DNA of 64,000 nt from Angiostrongylus vasorum (lineage: Eukaryota; Nematoda; Chromadorea; Rhabditida; Metastrongylidae): positions 868,001-932,000 of the forward strand of contig JADANN010000404.1 of the NCBI GenBank assembly GCA_018806985.1, read 5' to 3'. A model generated the notes under the pieces. It was not told where the DNA came from. It searched no databases and worked only from the letters and a program-made list of their open reading frames with translations. A program made the position numbers and the translations under genes. Below, piece after piece: positions 23,289 to 35,900 of this stretch (the first letter of the stretch is position 1; every line of letters starts with the position of its first letter).

Positions 23289-24015
23289 CTCTTAGTACTC
23301 TTAGGCGCCAGCTAGTTCTTAACCGCCTATATGACCGTCTATGTGCAACGCAAAAATTGCATAATTTGCCCTAATCGTAGAGACGGTGACTGCATGAGCG
23401 CGGGTACAGTCTATCTGATCTCCTGTAAGGCGTGCGGAGACGAATACATTGGCGAAACGGGTAGACCACTCTGTGTCCGCATAAAAGAACACCTAGTCTG
23501 TTAACGTAAACCAAATACCCCACTAGGCACGCAAAGGACCCAGAGACGTAACGCGGAGGACTTTGAAGTACAGGTCACGATCCTCGCACGGGAATCGTGA
23601 ACACAAGCGCGCAAAACTCTCGAGGCGTTTTGGACCAATTCAGTCCGAAAATGAACGCAGGGAAGAATGCCTCATTATCACGCGTGATATTGGGCAAGAT
23701 ATAAACCCACTATTCTGATGGGAGGAACACATTCCGCTTCCATGTGAATTCTGTGCGGTTGGTCTCCACGCGACATACTCAGTGGAAGACTCATAGAAAG
23801 CGGTGAATGCGCAAAGAAGCTATTTTGTGTTCAATGTGATTGAAATATTGGTTCAGCGTTTTCTCTGTTTGGTTATGGAGGTGTTCGGCCGAATAGATTG
23901 CTGTCAACGTGACCCTTCCAGGCTCTGAGGAAGGCGAAATCCGCCGAAACGTCAGCTTATTCGTGAATAAAGAATAAAAAATAACACTTCGTGTTTGCTG
24001 AACAAGAATTCGAAG
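23289..24015 (+). mobile_element. Penelope-like element 3' fragment inserted in another PLE
   Basis: The plus strand begins in the Cys-rich linker (NRLYDRLCAT) and includes the GIY-YIG core (YLISCKACGDEYIGETG) in shifted frames, the post-endonuclease tail and a 3' region with a hammerhead-like motif, ending gctgaacaagaattcgaag. Imperfect 12-bp repeats aatgttcattgc (23277-23288) and aatgtttattgc (24016-24027) look like a target-site duplication. Confidence 0.75.
23921..23957 (+). ncRNA. Hammerhead-ribozyme-like motif in PLE
   Basis: GGCU, CUGAGGA, GGCG-AAAUC-CGCC, GAAA, CGUC, AGCU on the plus strand. It is identical in its core to the 14.03-kb copy. Confidence 0.55.
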
Positions 24016-24720
24016 AATGTTTATTGCTCTTTGGTCTTCTGTAAAGAGATCCAGAACGGCTTTCACTAAACATACAACATATTTCAAAGGGCGGTTACGT
24101 CAAAGGACTCCATAACGTATTCTATGTTAGGATGCTCGTCACGTAAGGGACCCAGAAAAATTTGGATATCAATGAGATGGGCTGGGATGTGTTTTAACAA
24201 CTGGGTTAGTGTTGGGGTTAAAAAATATTATTCTATCCGTTGACCCGTCTACACAGTTAATGGTAGGTCTAACCTTGATTAGTGGTGGATCGATAAACGC
24301 TAAATCATCAGTGGAAACTAACCTATGAGTTTTGATGAGAAAGTGCAAAAGGAGATATGTTGATAATTCAACTTTGACTTGAGAAATAACTGACGTTTTA
24401 AACTAGCCGCTTTTGCCGCTTTAACCCACTCGCTGTTCAGTTTTCGGTCCTGACTTCCGAATTTCTTTTCAAATAAAGATCCGTAAAGGGAAACAACATG
24501 GAGATGATTCTTCGTTATGTAAACACTAACTGTTGAAGAATTACTACAAATCTTCACCCTTACTACTAACTGATAGTGAACTGATTCTAATGTTTTGAAG
24601 CTCATCAGCTTTCGTACCTCTCGCATACCACATTTTTCCAGTTCTATGAGGTTCGAGCGATATCTCTTCGCTCGATAGTGATTATTCGTAAATATCCGAA
24701 ATTTGGTATTGACTTCACTA

Positions 24721-25429
24721 CTAGAGCATTGCTGGCTGAAGAATGGTTGAGGAAACGGTGGTAATGGTAATTTGCTTGCTTCTTGCTGTTCACTCCTATT
24801 CAGCGTATCAACTCTAGCTCTACTGCGGATCTTGAAATTTATGCAAATTATATGCGACCCTACGCAAGGACCCCCTTAGAAATGGAATTAGAAGGTGAAA
24901 TAGGTGTAGCCAGTTCTAATAGCGAGCGCGACCCGTCAGTAAGAGCAAGCCCTCCTAACGCGGTAAACCTTGACTTTTCCGCTACATTGTTTACCCTTTT
25001 GTGACACGTTTCATCTTCGTTAACAGTGTTCAAAAGGTTACTCGAATTTCACCCGAAAAGGTACTTTAGCAGCTGACCTAGTTAGTAGAGATATAAAACA
25101 ATACTCGTGACCCACCGACTATTCTCCTCAAGAGGCATTGCTCCAAATGCTTGCGAAGTTGGCGGATTTCGATGTAGAGTATTAGATGGCTACCCTCTGA
25201 TAGATCGAATACATCGTGTAGTCGTCTTTCTTTTGGTGAAGTTCGGAATGACTTGGTGTTTTAGGCAGCGGCCGGAAAGTATATTGCTTGTTGAGCTAAG
25301 ACAATATTTTATCTTATTAACGGTGGTTCTTTTACACGTCGGAAGTAGCTTGCTGTCACATGTTACAGTAATTCTCAATACTGGCCTTACACTAGTCCCG
25401 GCATTGATCAGTAACTCGCCGTTTTCTTG
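24721..25429. other. No assignable gene; one exon-like segment
   Basis: At 24804-24970 a plus-strand frame after the acceptor-like cctattcag reads RINSSSTADLEIYANYMRPY and is open to 25004. It has no partner exon that I can see. Confidence 0.25.
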
Positions 25430-26220
25430 ATGGGCAAACACGAGTTTATTAATGTGTTCTTATGAAGTGGTCTTGTTGAGGTGATGCGAGGTTGGTATAA
25501 GTTGCCACTGTTATTGTTGTTGTTGTTGTTGTTGTTTTTGTTGCGTTGTTGGTGTTGTTGTTATCGGTCGACGGCTGACGTTTCTGCGATTTCGCCTTCC
25601 TCGGACCCTGGGCATATTTGGCTAAAGAATCTGTGATATTAATGAAGATCTAACATGTAAATGAACGCCATATTGATCATAAACTAACCGTGATGTTACG
25701 AATGGGAGTACCTGTGTTGTTCATGTGGGATGGCGAGCGAGCCAGGTAAAAAGTCGTTTTGAAATAAGGCCCAAATCACGTGCGATAGCGAGGCATTCGT
25801 CTTTCCGGTTCATCTTTGGATTTTTGAAATTTATCCAAAACGCTTCAAGAGTTTTGCGCGTTGATGTTTTCGACTCCTGCGCTAGGACCCGTACATTCAC
25901 TTCAGAATCATCACTGTTGTGCTTCTGCTCCTTATGTGTACCAAGAGGTGTGCTTTGTCGAATTTTTACTTTCTCATCTAGATGCTCTTTTATGCGAACA
26001 CAATGTGGTTTACCCGTTTCTCCATTATATTCTTCAACGCATGCCTTATATCGGATCAAATGATCAATTATATTGTACCTGAACTCATGCAGTCCCCTTC
26101 TCTCCTGCTAGAACAGATAATACAGTCAGGCGATTGTAGACCAATTCACGGCGCGGAGTATTGTGTAGAGGGTCAATAACCGCCGTCTAATTTTCAAGAC
26201 CACTTTTCCTTGGGCACCTC
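25430..26220 (-). mobile_element. Penelope-like element 3' fragment
   Basis: The minus-strand ORF 26059-25721 carries the second half of a GIY-YIG domain (the YIG motif mutated to YNG in EEYNGETGKPHCVRIKEHL) and the C-terminal tail through KTLEAFWINFKNPKMN. The 3' region at 25573-25608 is a damaged form of the hammerhead-like motif (CUGA changed to CCGA, stem II lost). A (TTG)n microsatellite at about 25507-25556 lies beside it. Confidence 0.75.
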
Positions 26221-26928
26221 TTAAAAAACACGAGCCTGTCACCACAGTTTTTTTTGCAGAATTCATCATGGTTGCTTTGTTCTTGCGCTCATTATGTTGT
26301 TGTTATTGGAATCCCAGCGGCTTTGCTTTCTTCAACTTTGATTCAGTTTTTTGTTTTTCTGGCGCTGACACCTTTATTGAGTTAGAAGACTGCTATGGCA
26401 GTCCAGTGCACTAGCTTTGGTGTTTCTCCGGCTATGTATATCCGTGTTCCATATGTAGTCCTCTTTATCTTTCTTATTGTACTCATGTCTTAATCTTCAT
26501 CCAAACAAATTCAAGCTCTTTTTCTGTTCTTTTTTTTTTTGCTAGGTAAATTTCGCTTCATAAAGAACAACGACTGCGTTGCCGTTATTTTGTTTTTTGG
26601 GGGAATCCATAGATTTGGCGATGTTTCTTTCTTCTCAGAATCGTAATCTAGTTCTTTCCACGTCCATTTAATTCTGTTCACGAATCTGGCTCACTTTCAA
26701 TAAGCTTGCTTAATCTACTGAAAGTTGTGAATTATCTCCTACTATGTGTGACATTTCTTAGGCTAGGCAGAAAAGCGAGAGTGATAGAGTAACCACGCCC
26801 CCTGACTCCTATTTATGCATTCAGTGCAGATGGCCCACTATCCCCTGGCTCCATAACTTATTCCTCGTTCAAGAGTCAGATTTTTCTCTTTTTTTCTATT
26901 TTGTTCTCTCTTATGACTTTATGTGTTC
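26221..26928. other. Upstream region of the receptor gene
   Basis: T-rich sequence without coding capacity, extending to the acceptor at 26940. It presumably holds the promoter of the channel gene, but I can point to no specific element. Confidence 0.3.
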
Positions 26929-26987
26929 GTTTTCCCTTAGTGAGTTATCGCACCCCTACTAGCATGGTTAGTTTGTGTTCGACATGA
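26929..26987 (+). promoter_or_regulatory. Spliced-leader-type acceptor and overlapping uORF before the receptor start
   Basis: gttttcccttag (ending 26940) is a good nematode trans-splice acceptor 43 nt before the start codon. A short uORF (ATG 26964, codons MVSLCST, stop TGA 26985-26987) overlaps the main ATG (26984-26986) in the arrangement ATGA, so its use would affect initiation of the channel subunit. Confidence 0.4.
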
Positions 26988-29900
26988 TTTCAATTTTTGA
27001 GGTAATGATCGTTTTCCTACTACGCACTACTGTACTATTGCTTCGTACTTCAACCGAATTTGAACACGCCAGTGCCGAACATACTGTGAACGATTCATAT
27101 GAAACGAAGACGACTCTGCAACCGTTGTTTGCTAACACGCCATCATTGACAAGTCGTCAGAACATCTTAAATCTTACGGATGTCGATGACAAGCCACATG
27201 TGGACGATAGCGTTATCGTTATGGAAGACGAACCCAATTCCACTATGAGCTTGATATACTCTCTGATGACTACTGGGAATAATCAGTCACATCTGCCAAT
27301 GTACTCAGCGCAACATGAAACGGAAACATCCACACCAGTTGATTCTCAAAGAAGAAATCGGTTCTAACTAAATCTATCATATTGAGCTATTGAATGAAAT
27401 TCTTGTACATTTCTAGATTTTTCAGAGTTCTTGTCAACTTCCCAGACAAGCGACAGCTCGAAGTATATCGAGAAATTCAGTTGAATGAAAGCAGTTTGGA
27501 AAAAGCTCTAGAAACCAGTATGTTACTGTGGTCAATGCTTTCGTAACCAAAAGTCAAATGTTTATCTTTTCATGCCTTTCTATTCGATAATTTTTTCAAG
27601 GACCATGTAAATCAAGAAGTCATGTTACGGCAAAAAGTGACAGTGCAATGGCCGCAACAAACGGTTCTAGGTATTTTCAGAGCTAACAGCAGACAGAGCT
27701 GAAGAGCGTTTGTATCGTAATTTGTTGTCACCAGATCGCTACGAAAAGGATATAAGGCCCACCACCCATCATTTGAAACCTACCAACGTCACTTTCGGCT
27801 TTCTACTAAATCAGATAGTGGAAATGGTGAGTGCACGTGGAAATGGTGAACGTCAAAAAAGAATTTATAGCTTTCTAACGTCGTTCAGCATTAAAACATA
27901 TAACCATCTGAACTCAACATAAAACAACTAAAAGAAGTTATGTAAACAAGAAGGATTTATGTGGAGGATTACAAAACAGTTCTTATTACTTAGGACCAGT
28001 CGCTAGCATATTATTGACATATAGACAAAAGGACTTACTAAAGTGACATGAGTCGAACTTGCAACCAACTAAACAATATTGCGGTTTCACTACTCTATTC
28101 CATCTATGACATCTTCAGCTAACATTGAGCAGATATGGGTACTTCAATATTTTTCTTTGAATGCAATTGAAATTTCTGTTAAGGATGAGCGTAATCAAAT
28201 GTTAACGACGAGAAGTTGGTTGAATATCAACTGGATGGATCAGCGTTTAGTGTGGAACTATTCGGAATGGGAAGGCATTAAGACAATCTACATTCCTTAT
28301 CAACGACTCTGGAAACCTGACATCATTCTTGTCAATAAGTATGTTGACTTATCTTCATAATATTGTGATATGACGTTAGTTTTCACAAGGGGGTGCAGAT
28401 TTGCTGGCTGTTTGTGGCACTCCTAACGTGCACTTATAAGCCGGCGGTTGGGCGGTCGACACTTTGTTTTTGTTGGCTTGGGCTTGCTCGTCTCCGTGAA
28501 CTGATTTGTGTAAAAGAGCGCCCAAAGCGCAATGCTGACTTGTTGATTCGATTTCGGGCCATGCTCGAACACTAATGTCTTTTTTTTCGGAGATTGGCCA
28601 AAATCAAAGGATTCCATGTGTTATATCTTCTCACAGTGTTGCTTCACCTACACTGCGAAATACGTCAAAGACGTTCTTGTTATGAATTGGAAATTCATCA
28701 CTTTCTCTTTGAAATTATTATATATTGAATATTCTCTTCAGTCATCTTGTACAGTGAAGAAAACATCGACCATGTGTTGGCAACTTACTAACGACGACGT
28801 TTAGCTTCCAACTAGTTTAGTATTAGGTACTGCGAAAATCTACTCCATTATACAACTTAGAGGTAGTTAAAAGCTGGGAAGTACAATGACTTGTGAGTAT
28901 CTGCCATTGTATCGAAGCAAGCATTCTTCTCCTGCTAAACAGTTTCGGTATCAATTTGTCTGTTCTGTAAGAAGGGATGGCAGGCTTGTCCTGGACTAGT
29001 ATCAATCTTGCGGCCACGAAAGGGTGAAGAGCTTGTTTTACACCGGTGGACACATCGAACCAGCAACCACCTGTGCTAGCAAACCACCCCTAACCACTGC
29101 GTCACTTAGTGCGTAGTGAATACGAATGTATGTTACGTTCCCAAAGGCTTGATCAATTCTGAAACCCCTATCCTTTTACGCTTTGCGGAAGTCTGCGCGT
29201 GTAACAAATGGCCTTATTGTTCGATAGCATGTAAGGTCGCTCATTTGTAATTTAAATTTTGATAAGGATTGAAACGAATTGGCAGTAGACTTTGTTAATA
29301 TCACTTTTTATGTTCAGTAGGTTCGCACGTGAAAAACTATGTTTTGACCACGACCTTCTAAGGAAAACTACATCTTCCTTAGTTGCTTTTAGTTGCTCTT
29401 TAGATTGTGAAGTACTTTAGTTCGATTTTTCGTTGCTAGTGCATTCATAACCTTAATTTTAAACAGTGATGCCATTTGCCTTTCATAAGAAAAGAAAATG
29501 AAAGCGGAATAATGCTACATTTTGTTTCCAGCCAAAAAATATCTTAACTGATAAGTTAAGACTGCGATCGCGAAAAATGTCACTTTAAGTCATGAGTGAA
29601 ATTGCCTCTGCTGTTTACCGGGCTCGCGTAACATTTTTTTAATACACAGCACCCGGAATGAATAGGGTGCAATGTATTTGATCCGAAAATGATGGTTGCT
29701 TTCAGCTCTAACCAAAATATCTTAGTTCGTAAAGCGTAAAAGGATTAGGGCGTCGATCAATACCTAAGGGATGCGCCATGGATTCGATTACATAAAGCAT
29801 TGTTCGAGGCAATTGCATGCATATCTGGCATACGCAATGACTCATGGTGGCCCACCGTTGTATCAGATTGGTTACAAGTCTGATATCAATCTCTCGACGC

Positions 29901-32900
29901 CGGATGGGTAGGTGGATTCGTGAGCCCGTGGCGCAGAATCGAAGAAAGACCACGCGTGTATTGCAAGGCACGTCTTAAACACGCCAAGCTTTATTATTTA
30001 TGGTAAAAACCGTGAGAATGTGAAGTTCTTTGCCTCAAAATGCAACTTGACTTATTCTAGTATGATAAAATTTTAATTTTCAAAACACATCACACGTGCT
30101 TCTTTGTGCGGTTTATGTTTATAATTGCTGCGCTTGCGTTAGAGATTTTAAATACCATTTCGTCTCAAGAAGTTTTATTTCCAAGAAATAACACACACTT
30201 TTAAGGAGAAACAGGCAAATATGGGTAGTTCTCAACTCCTCAAATCCTTTCATTAGAAAGCTCACATCGTTCGCTCACGAACATCCGGATTCGTGTGTCC
30301 TCTGTTAAAGGCCAGCTTAAAGACTACTTCTCAGTTTAACGCTCCGCAGTTACATCTCATGTTAATGAAAAAATGCCCGAAAAGTCCGGAAAGTCTTCCT
30401 TCCTTTATCACATTTAACAGCTAACTGCTTGGCCTTGCCGGAATGGATCACTTAACCAACCCTCTGAAACACGTACGAGTTCGATTAATGCAAGCAAATC
30501 TAATTTCTATGACTTTTCTTTCAATATTTCAAGTGTTTCTTGTATATTCCACACACCAGTTTTCTAGTTTTGGTTAGTTTCGTGGTCTTTTATGTTAATT
30601 ATTTCCCGAACAATGTTTTCTTTCTGCAACATCTGTTATTTTGCGCTAAAAAATTTTCTGTTATTTGTTATGGGTGAGAATGCGAACGATGAAAAGTCAA
30701 GAAATTCCTTCAGAAACTTCACAATTCCACCTATGAATTGTAGCTTTAAATTTGAGCGTTTAAATGTCATAGTTTACGCCATTGTTTCAAAATCTAAGTT
30801 TATGTGCAAAAAAACAACATAAAAGTAAACATAAAAGCTTCATTCTTGAGACTCTATGAGGTAGTTCGCCTTTCTGAAATGTGAACTGGGTGGTGGAACC
30901 AAAACTGTCTAATAGCGCTATTTTTTCAAAGGGAACTCTATCACGTGTTGCATTCCCCATTATAATAGTAGTTCGTTAATTCCATATTGTTTGAGAGCGG
31001 GAACATAAAAGCTGTACTTATAGGGATAATTTTTTTATTATTGTCAGGCGATTTGATGGTGGGTTATTTTTTTACGTTGGATGACTTTTTTTCTTGATAT
31101 TATGCAGGTCTCAGTACTTCTTCTACTCGGTTTCTTGTTCCGCATCCGTTGTTCATGATGGCCTTCGAGTTTGCTTATGGATTCGGCTGTCACTTTAGGA
31201 CTTCGCCTTCTTCAAGAATGTACTTGAATGCTGGCAAAGTTGATTGTCCTTGTAATCCTGGAATACTTTTCCTTGAGTGTTCTTTCACAGCAAGCGGTTA
31301 CCAGTTAAGTGTGGATTGAAGGAAGCTCTTGTCAGAAAAAATATGATGCCAATTTTTGAGTCCGGTGAGGATGGGAGACCTGGATTTTCTGCTATACCGT
31401 CAAACCAACGACGGTGTGTACATTGCAGGTTATTTCTAGTCGTTGCGTTTCACTTGTTACTGGAATTTTTTCTAGCAAGGTTTTACACTTTGTAGTGCAA
31501 ATGGTACAATTTTTGTTAATGTGCTTTGGTTAGAAGAAACAAAGGGTCTTAGAATGCTTAACCCTTATTTGAGCCCGTGTGGTCATGAGTGTTGTTTTTT
31601 GAAAAGTTAACATATATTTTTTCTTTGATGAGTTAACACGAGGTTGATGAATGATGTTTAAGCTGTTACCGATGGTCCACAGTTGTTCGTGTTCTCGAGG
31701 TGGCGTTTTCATATACGTGATATATGAAAATACATATTGATTTGTCATACCGAAGTTGAAGGAAAGTCGATTTTGAAATATTATTGTGCTTGGTACTAAG
31801 TGATAATGATACCGACTTCTGCAGGATGGATTGTCCAGAATAGACAAGTGGTTATCACCGATCAGAACAATCAGTGCTATCGACGACAGACGTACTGTAT
31901 AAGAGGGCATAGCTGAGTGATTATTATCTCTCGAATGGGGCATACTTTATGCGGCCAGTCGCCACCTCGAGAACACGAACAACTGTGGACCATCGACTCT
32001 GATCATCGGCTGTGATGAAGACGATACGATATCATTGAAACGTTAGCCGAAAACAAAGGATGTTATCAACCTCGTGAAAGCTTACCAAAGAAGGAATAAA
32101 TATTGATTGGTCATACCGAGGTTAAAGGAAAGCCGGTTTTGAAACGTTACTTTTAAATTATTGCTTTAAGTAAGAATAAAAGCTTGTTGCAACTTTTTCG
32201 AACGTTCAGTCGACTTGCAGCAGGATTTGGCGCCGACCAGGAACAGACCGAGTCCAAAGCGACAATTTTGGTTCAAATCTACGAAGGCCAGAAACAGCTA
32301 CTGATGACGATATGAGGACATTCTAGCCCTACTCTCTCGCGTTTCCAGGGAAAACCACTCTCGAACAGCATCGGACGTGTTAATGGTAGAAGATAGCAGA
32401 GCTTGAAGTTGTGGCTAAATCCACGAGTTCGATCGCGTTTAGATGGAAGTTGCAAGACAATGAAACAGATGTTTCTGGGACCCAGATGAAAACGGTGCAA
32501 TACGAGAATATCACGCATCGCTAGTGTCTACAGATATCATGGTGACTTCGAATGGAAATGTAACATGGTTATTTTCTGCTCTTTTCCGTAGCTCGTGTAC
32601 AATTCGCGTCCGTTACTATCCGTTCGATGATCAGGAATGCGACCTAAAATTTGCATCGTGGTCTCACGATGTATCAGAAATCGACTTGGGTTTAAACACT
32701 GATAAAGGAGACCTAAGTAGTTACATGAACAACAGCGAGTTTGACCTTCTCGATATGATTGCTATCAAAGAGATCGTGAGTTTTCCCTCGAATGTTCAAT
32801 CAAAGTGGCCAACGATTGTCATCCGAATCAAAATGCACCGGCGTCCACTTTTTTATGTCTTCAATCATATTATGCCATGCGTTCTGATATCATCAATGGC

Positions 32901-35900
32901 TGTGTTAGGATTTCTTATGCCACCAGAAACTGGCGAGAAAATAAATATGATCATTACCACACTGTTGAGTATGGGTGTTTATCTGCAATCAATCACCGAA
33001 TCGATACCACCCACCTCAGAAGCAGTGCCATTGATCGGGATGTACTATGTGTCGTCACTGTTGATGGTATGCTTAGCGACATGTGTGAACGTGATAACTC
33101 TCAACATGCACCGTAATGGTGCAGCTAATCAAGGAAGGTTAGTCAATAATCTTATCCTTACTTCAGATCTTCTTGTTCGTGTACAATTTTACGAAATACA
33201 GAACGTATGTCTAAAGAATGAACATTAAAACTAAATGTTTCCCTTTTTTATTTTCTGCCTACAACAATTTTCACAGCAGGATATTATGCGAGATACAACC
33301 ACAACGATGTTGAGATATTTGCAAAACTCCGGACCGCAGGTGTTTGCAGTGAGGAGCGAACGACCTATTGCCCTTTCCGGGGTTTACGCGTTCACCACCA
33401 CACCATGCGGGATCTTCGTTTCTCTTGTCTCTCAGCTAGTTCTATCGATCAAACTAAAACTAAAGTTTTTAAAAGTACAAACTGTGCATTCTTCTTCATA
33501 GATGTCTTGCCTACTTAGCACATAACGCCCGAAACGCAATGATTTCAGTGAATAGTCAGGTACAGCGTTAAAGAATTGGTACACAGTTTCTAGTGAAGAG
33601 GCGAATACTTGCCCTTATTGTCGTGACGTTTTACTGGTATTTTAAATGCTATGTTGAAGCGAACTTATTTCGCAACCTTCGGTTATTCCAGTTTACGACT
33701 CTATTCTTTTCTTTGAGCAACCTACACCCTCTAACCTTTCTAGTGAACTTCAAACATAAAATGCATGGTTCTTATAGCCATTACTGAAATAATCTATACA
33801 GAAATCTTTTCTGCATCAGCTCTGTTTAGTGCTAACCTACTCTGCATATATTATAGCTGAAGTCGTGATGTTTTGGTAACACCTTCTATCTCCCAACAAA
33901 ACGTCTCCACTTCTTTGGCACCCCGATGGATTTCTTTCCGCACAACCATTCGGTAGCAGAGAAACGCTAACATTTTGAAGATAGCGCAGGCGCCCTTGCA
34001 TCATGAATTCATTCCTTGACAACTCCCACACGTTATCGTTATAGAACCTCTAAGCGTTTACTGAACAGGTCTTCTTCACTAAGTGAAAGGAGAGCGTGTG
34101 TATCTAAAGTACGGGTAAGAAACTGTGTGTCGAAACCGTCGTAAATTAAAAAATTTGCCTAACCTTCACTATTTCACCTGATAGGCGTAGAATTTGGTCT
34201 CGTATGCCCAAACAGACTTTGCTATCTTTCTCAACTATCTCCAGTAAATAATTCGTAATCTTGGAACGGAATCCTGCATGCAGATCCACTCCAAGTTACC
34301 GCTCATCGAATATCCACTTGTCTCATGAGACTATTATTTTTCATAACTCATTGCCGAAATCATTACCTTCGTGTTTTTGTTGAAATTCCTCATTTGCTGG
34401 TAGCTCAGAAGTTTCCGCACTATTCCTCGCATCTCTAGCTTCTGCTTTATTGTCGTCGATTTGAACTCCGAAAGTAAATTCTCCGCTTCTTTCAGTATTC
34501 CGTTCATACCTATAAAATTTTGTTCGTGACCAGTAAATCTCCCACAAAGTGATAAGCAAAGAAGTTATTACGTGCTTAAGAAAGACGTCGTTTCAGTCAC
34601 ATCGGTGTCCAGAACAGTGACAGACAAAAAAGAGAAGACAGACAAAACACGAAAACAGGGGGGAAGGTAGAAAAAAAAGTGAACCACGATAATAATCGCG
34701 CAAAAAAAGATGCCTTTACCTCACATGCCGATTTGGTAGATGCTCTAGAACGTTCCTGAAGAGTCTTAGAGCAAAGGGTCTTGATTCTTTCACGAAGCCT
34801 GTTAGAAATTTCACACGCTCCTTCAAGTGCCAAGTTTTGGAATGATTGGATCTCTTTTTCTTTAGAAGCATGTACGAATAAATAATGACATATAGTAGAT
34901 AGCAACGTGTACACATTTAGAGCGATAAGCCAAAATGTCTCCTATAAGTGTGTCTGGCACTCAAATTCATGAGTACACCAGCTATGGGAAATTTGTCTAT
35001 TTTGTTTTTATTCTGACAATGACATGTTGGAATGACGTACGAATTGTACCAAGTCTGCAACCATCTGAATTCCACATCACCCTGCCTGCAATACGAGTTA
35101 TTTGCTGCAATATTAATGCAATATTTATTTAATATTTATTTATTGCCTGCAATATTTACGAATTGCGGTGTCGGCCGTTGCGTTATTAGCTTGGTGCATA
35201 ATTGACTGCAGTTTTCACCGTGAATTTCCAGTAACTATCGATGTGCTCATAAATCAATTTATCAATAAGAATAAGAACCGTTAGCATCTACACATTTTTA
35301 CCAAAAGGATACAAGTTGATTTATTTCGGTAGCATAAAATTCTGAGCTTCTGAAAGCGATGAGCTTTTCGAAGATTTTTTTAGCAGCGGTTTGATCGTTG
35401 GTGTTTTTATTAGCTAGTATCTATCGAGTTCGTTGGTTCACGTGATAGTTGCCTACTGAAAGGTGTGATGAATATGAGGCTGGTTTCTTAGTTCAACTGA
35501 TTCAACTTCTGCAGTGTTAGTTGTACAACGTGTACTCATGCGTTTTACTGAAAGAGGATTGAACCTACTCTATATGCCATATCTGGTTAGAGACGCAGTA
35601 GTTTTTCGTAGGACTTCGCTGATTTCATTACAGCATTTCTTTGTTGTGAATCTCTCTTCTGATCTCATTTAGCTAAGATTTAGAGCTTTTATTATATGAC
35701 TTTTTTCTAGTGAAGGCAAGAGTCATCAAAATCATATACGATGAAAACTGGACCGAAAGCAGCGTGTTATGGCACAGGGTCCACTTTTCGTATGTGACAA
35801 AGCAACTGAGAAGTGGTTCGCCTTTGTTGCATAAGAAAAGCGAAAACCACATCATATCTTGATGCTTTCATTTCATGCTGCACTCATGTTTCAAGCTCTT

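Larger units (their letters stand above)
22196..24720 (-). mobile_element. Penelope-like retroelement, decayed, split by another PLE
   Basis: Minus strand, in order: RT N-terminal part at 24720-24030 (a LNSEWVKAAKAASLKRQ block, a TLTQLLKHIPAHL block and VMESFDVTA, the first catalytic aspartate motif). An inserted plus-strand PLE occupies 23289-24015. The body then resumes at 23276-22200, where the palm motif that should be Y(I/V)DD reads YLDH, followed by remnants of the linker and 3' region. An internal deletion removes most of the GIY-YIG domain. It is dead on several counts. Confidence 0.75.

Noticed and set aside
25507..25562. TTG/GTT microsatellite as a coding Val/Leu or Asn/Gln tract
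   Set aside because: It lies in the 3' non-coding part of a decayed PLE; simple-sequence expansion is sufficient.
27411..28360. Separate small ORFs as independent genes
   Set aside because: They are exons of the channel subunit: their phases and the nicotinic landmarks ([15 protein letters not shown]) link them.
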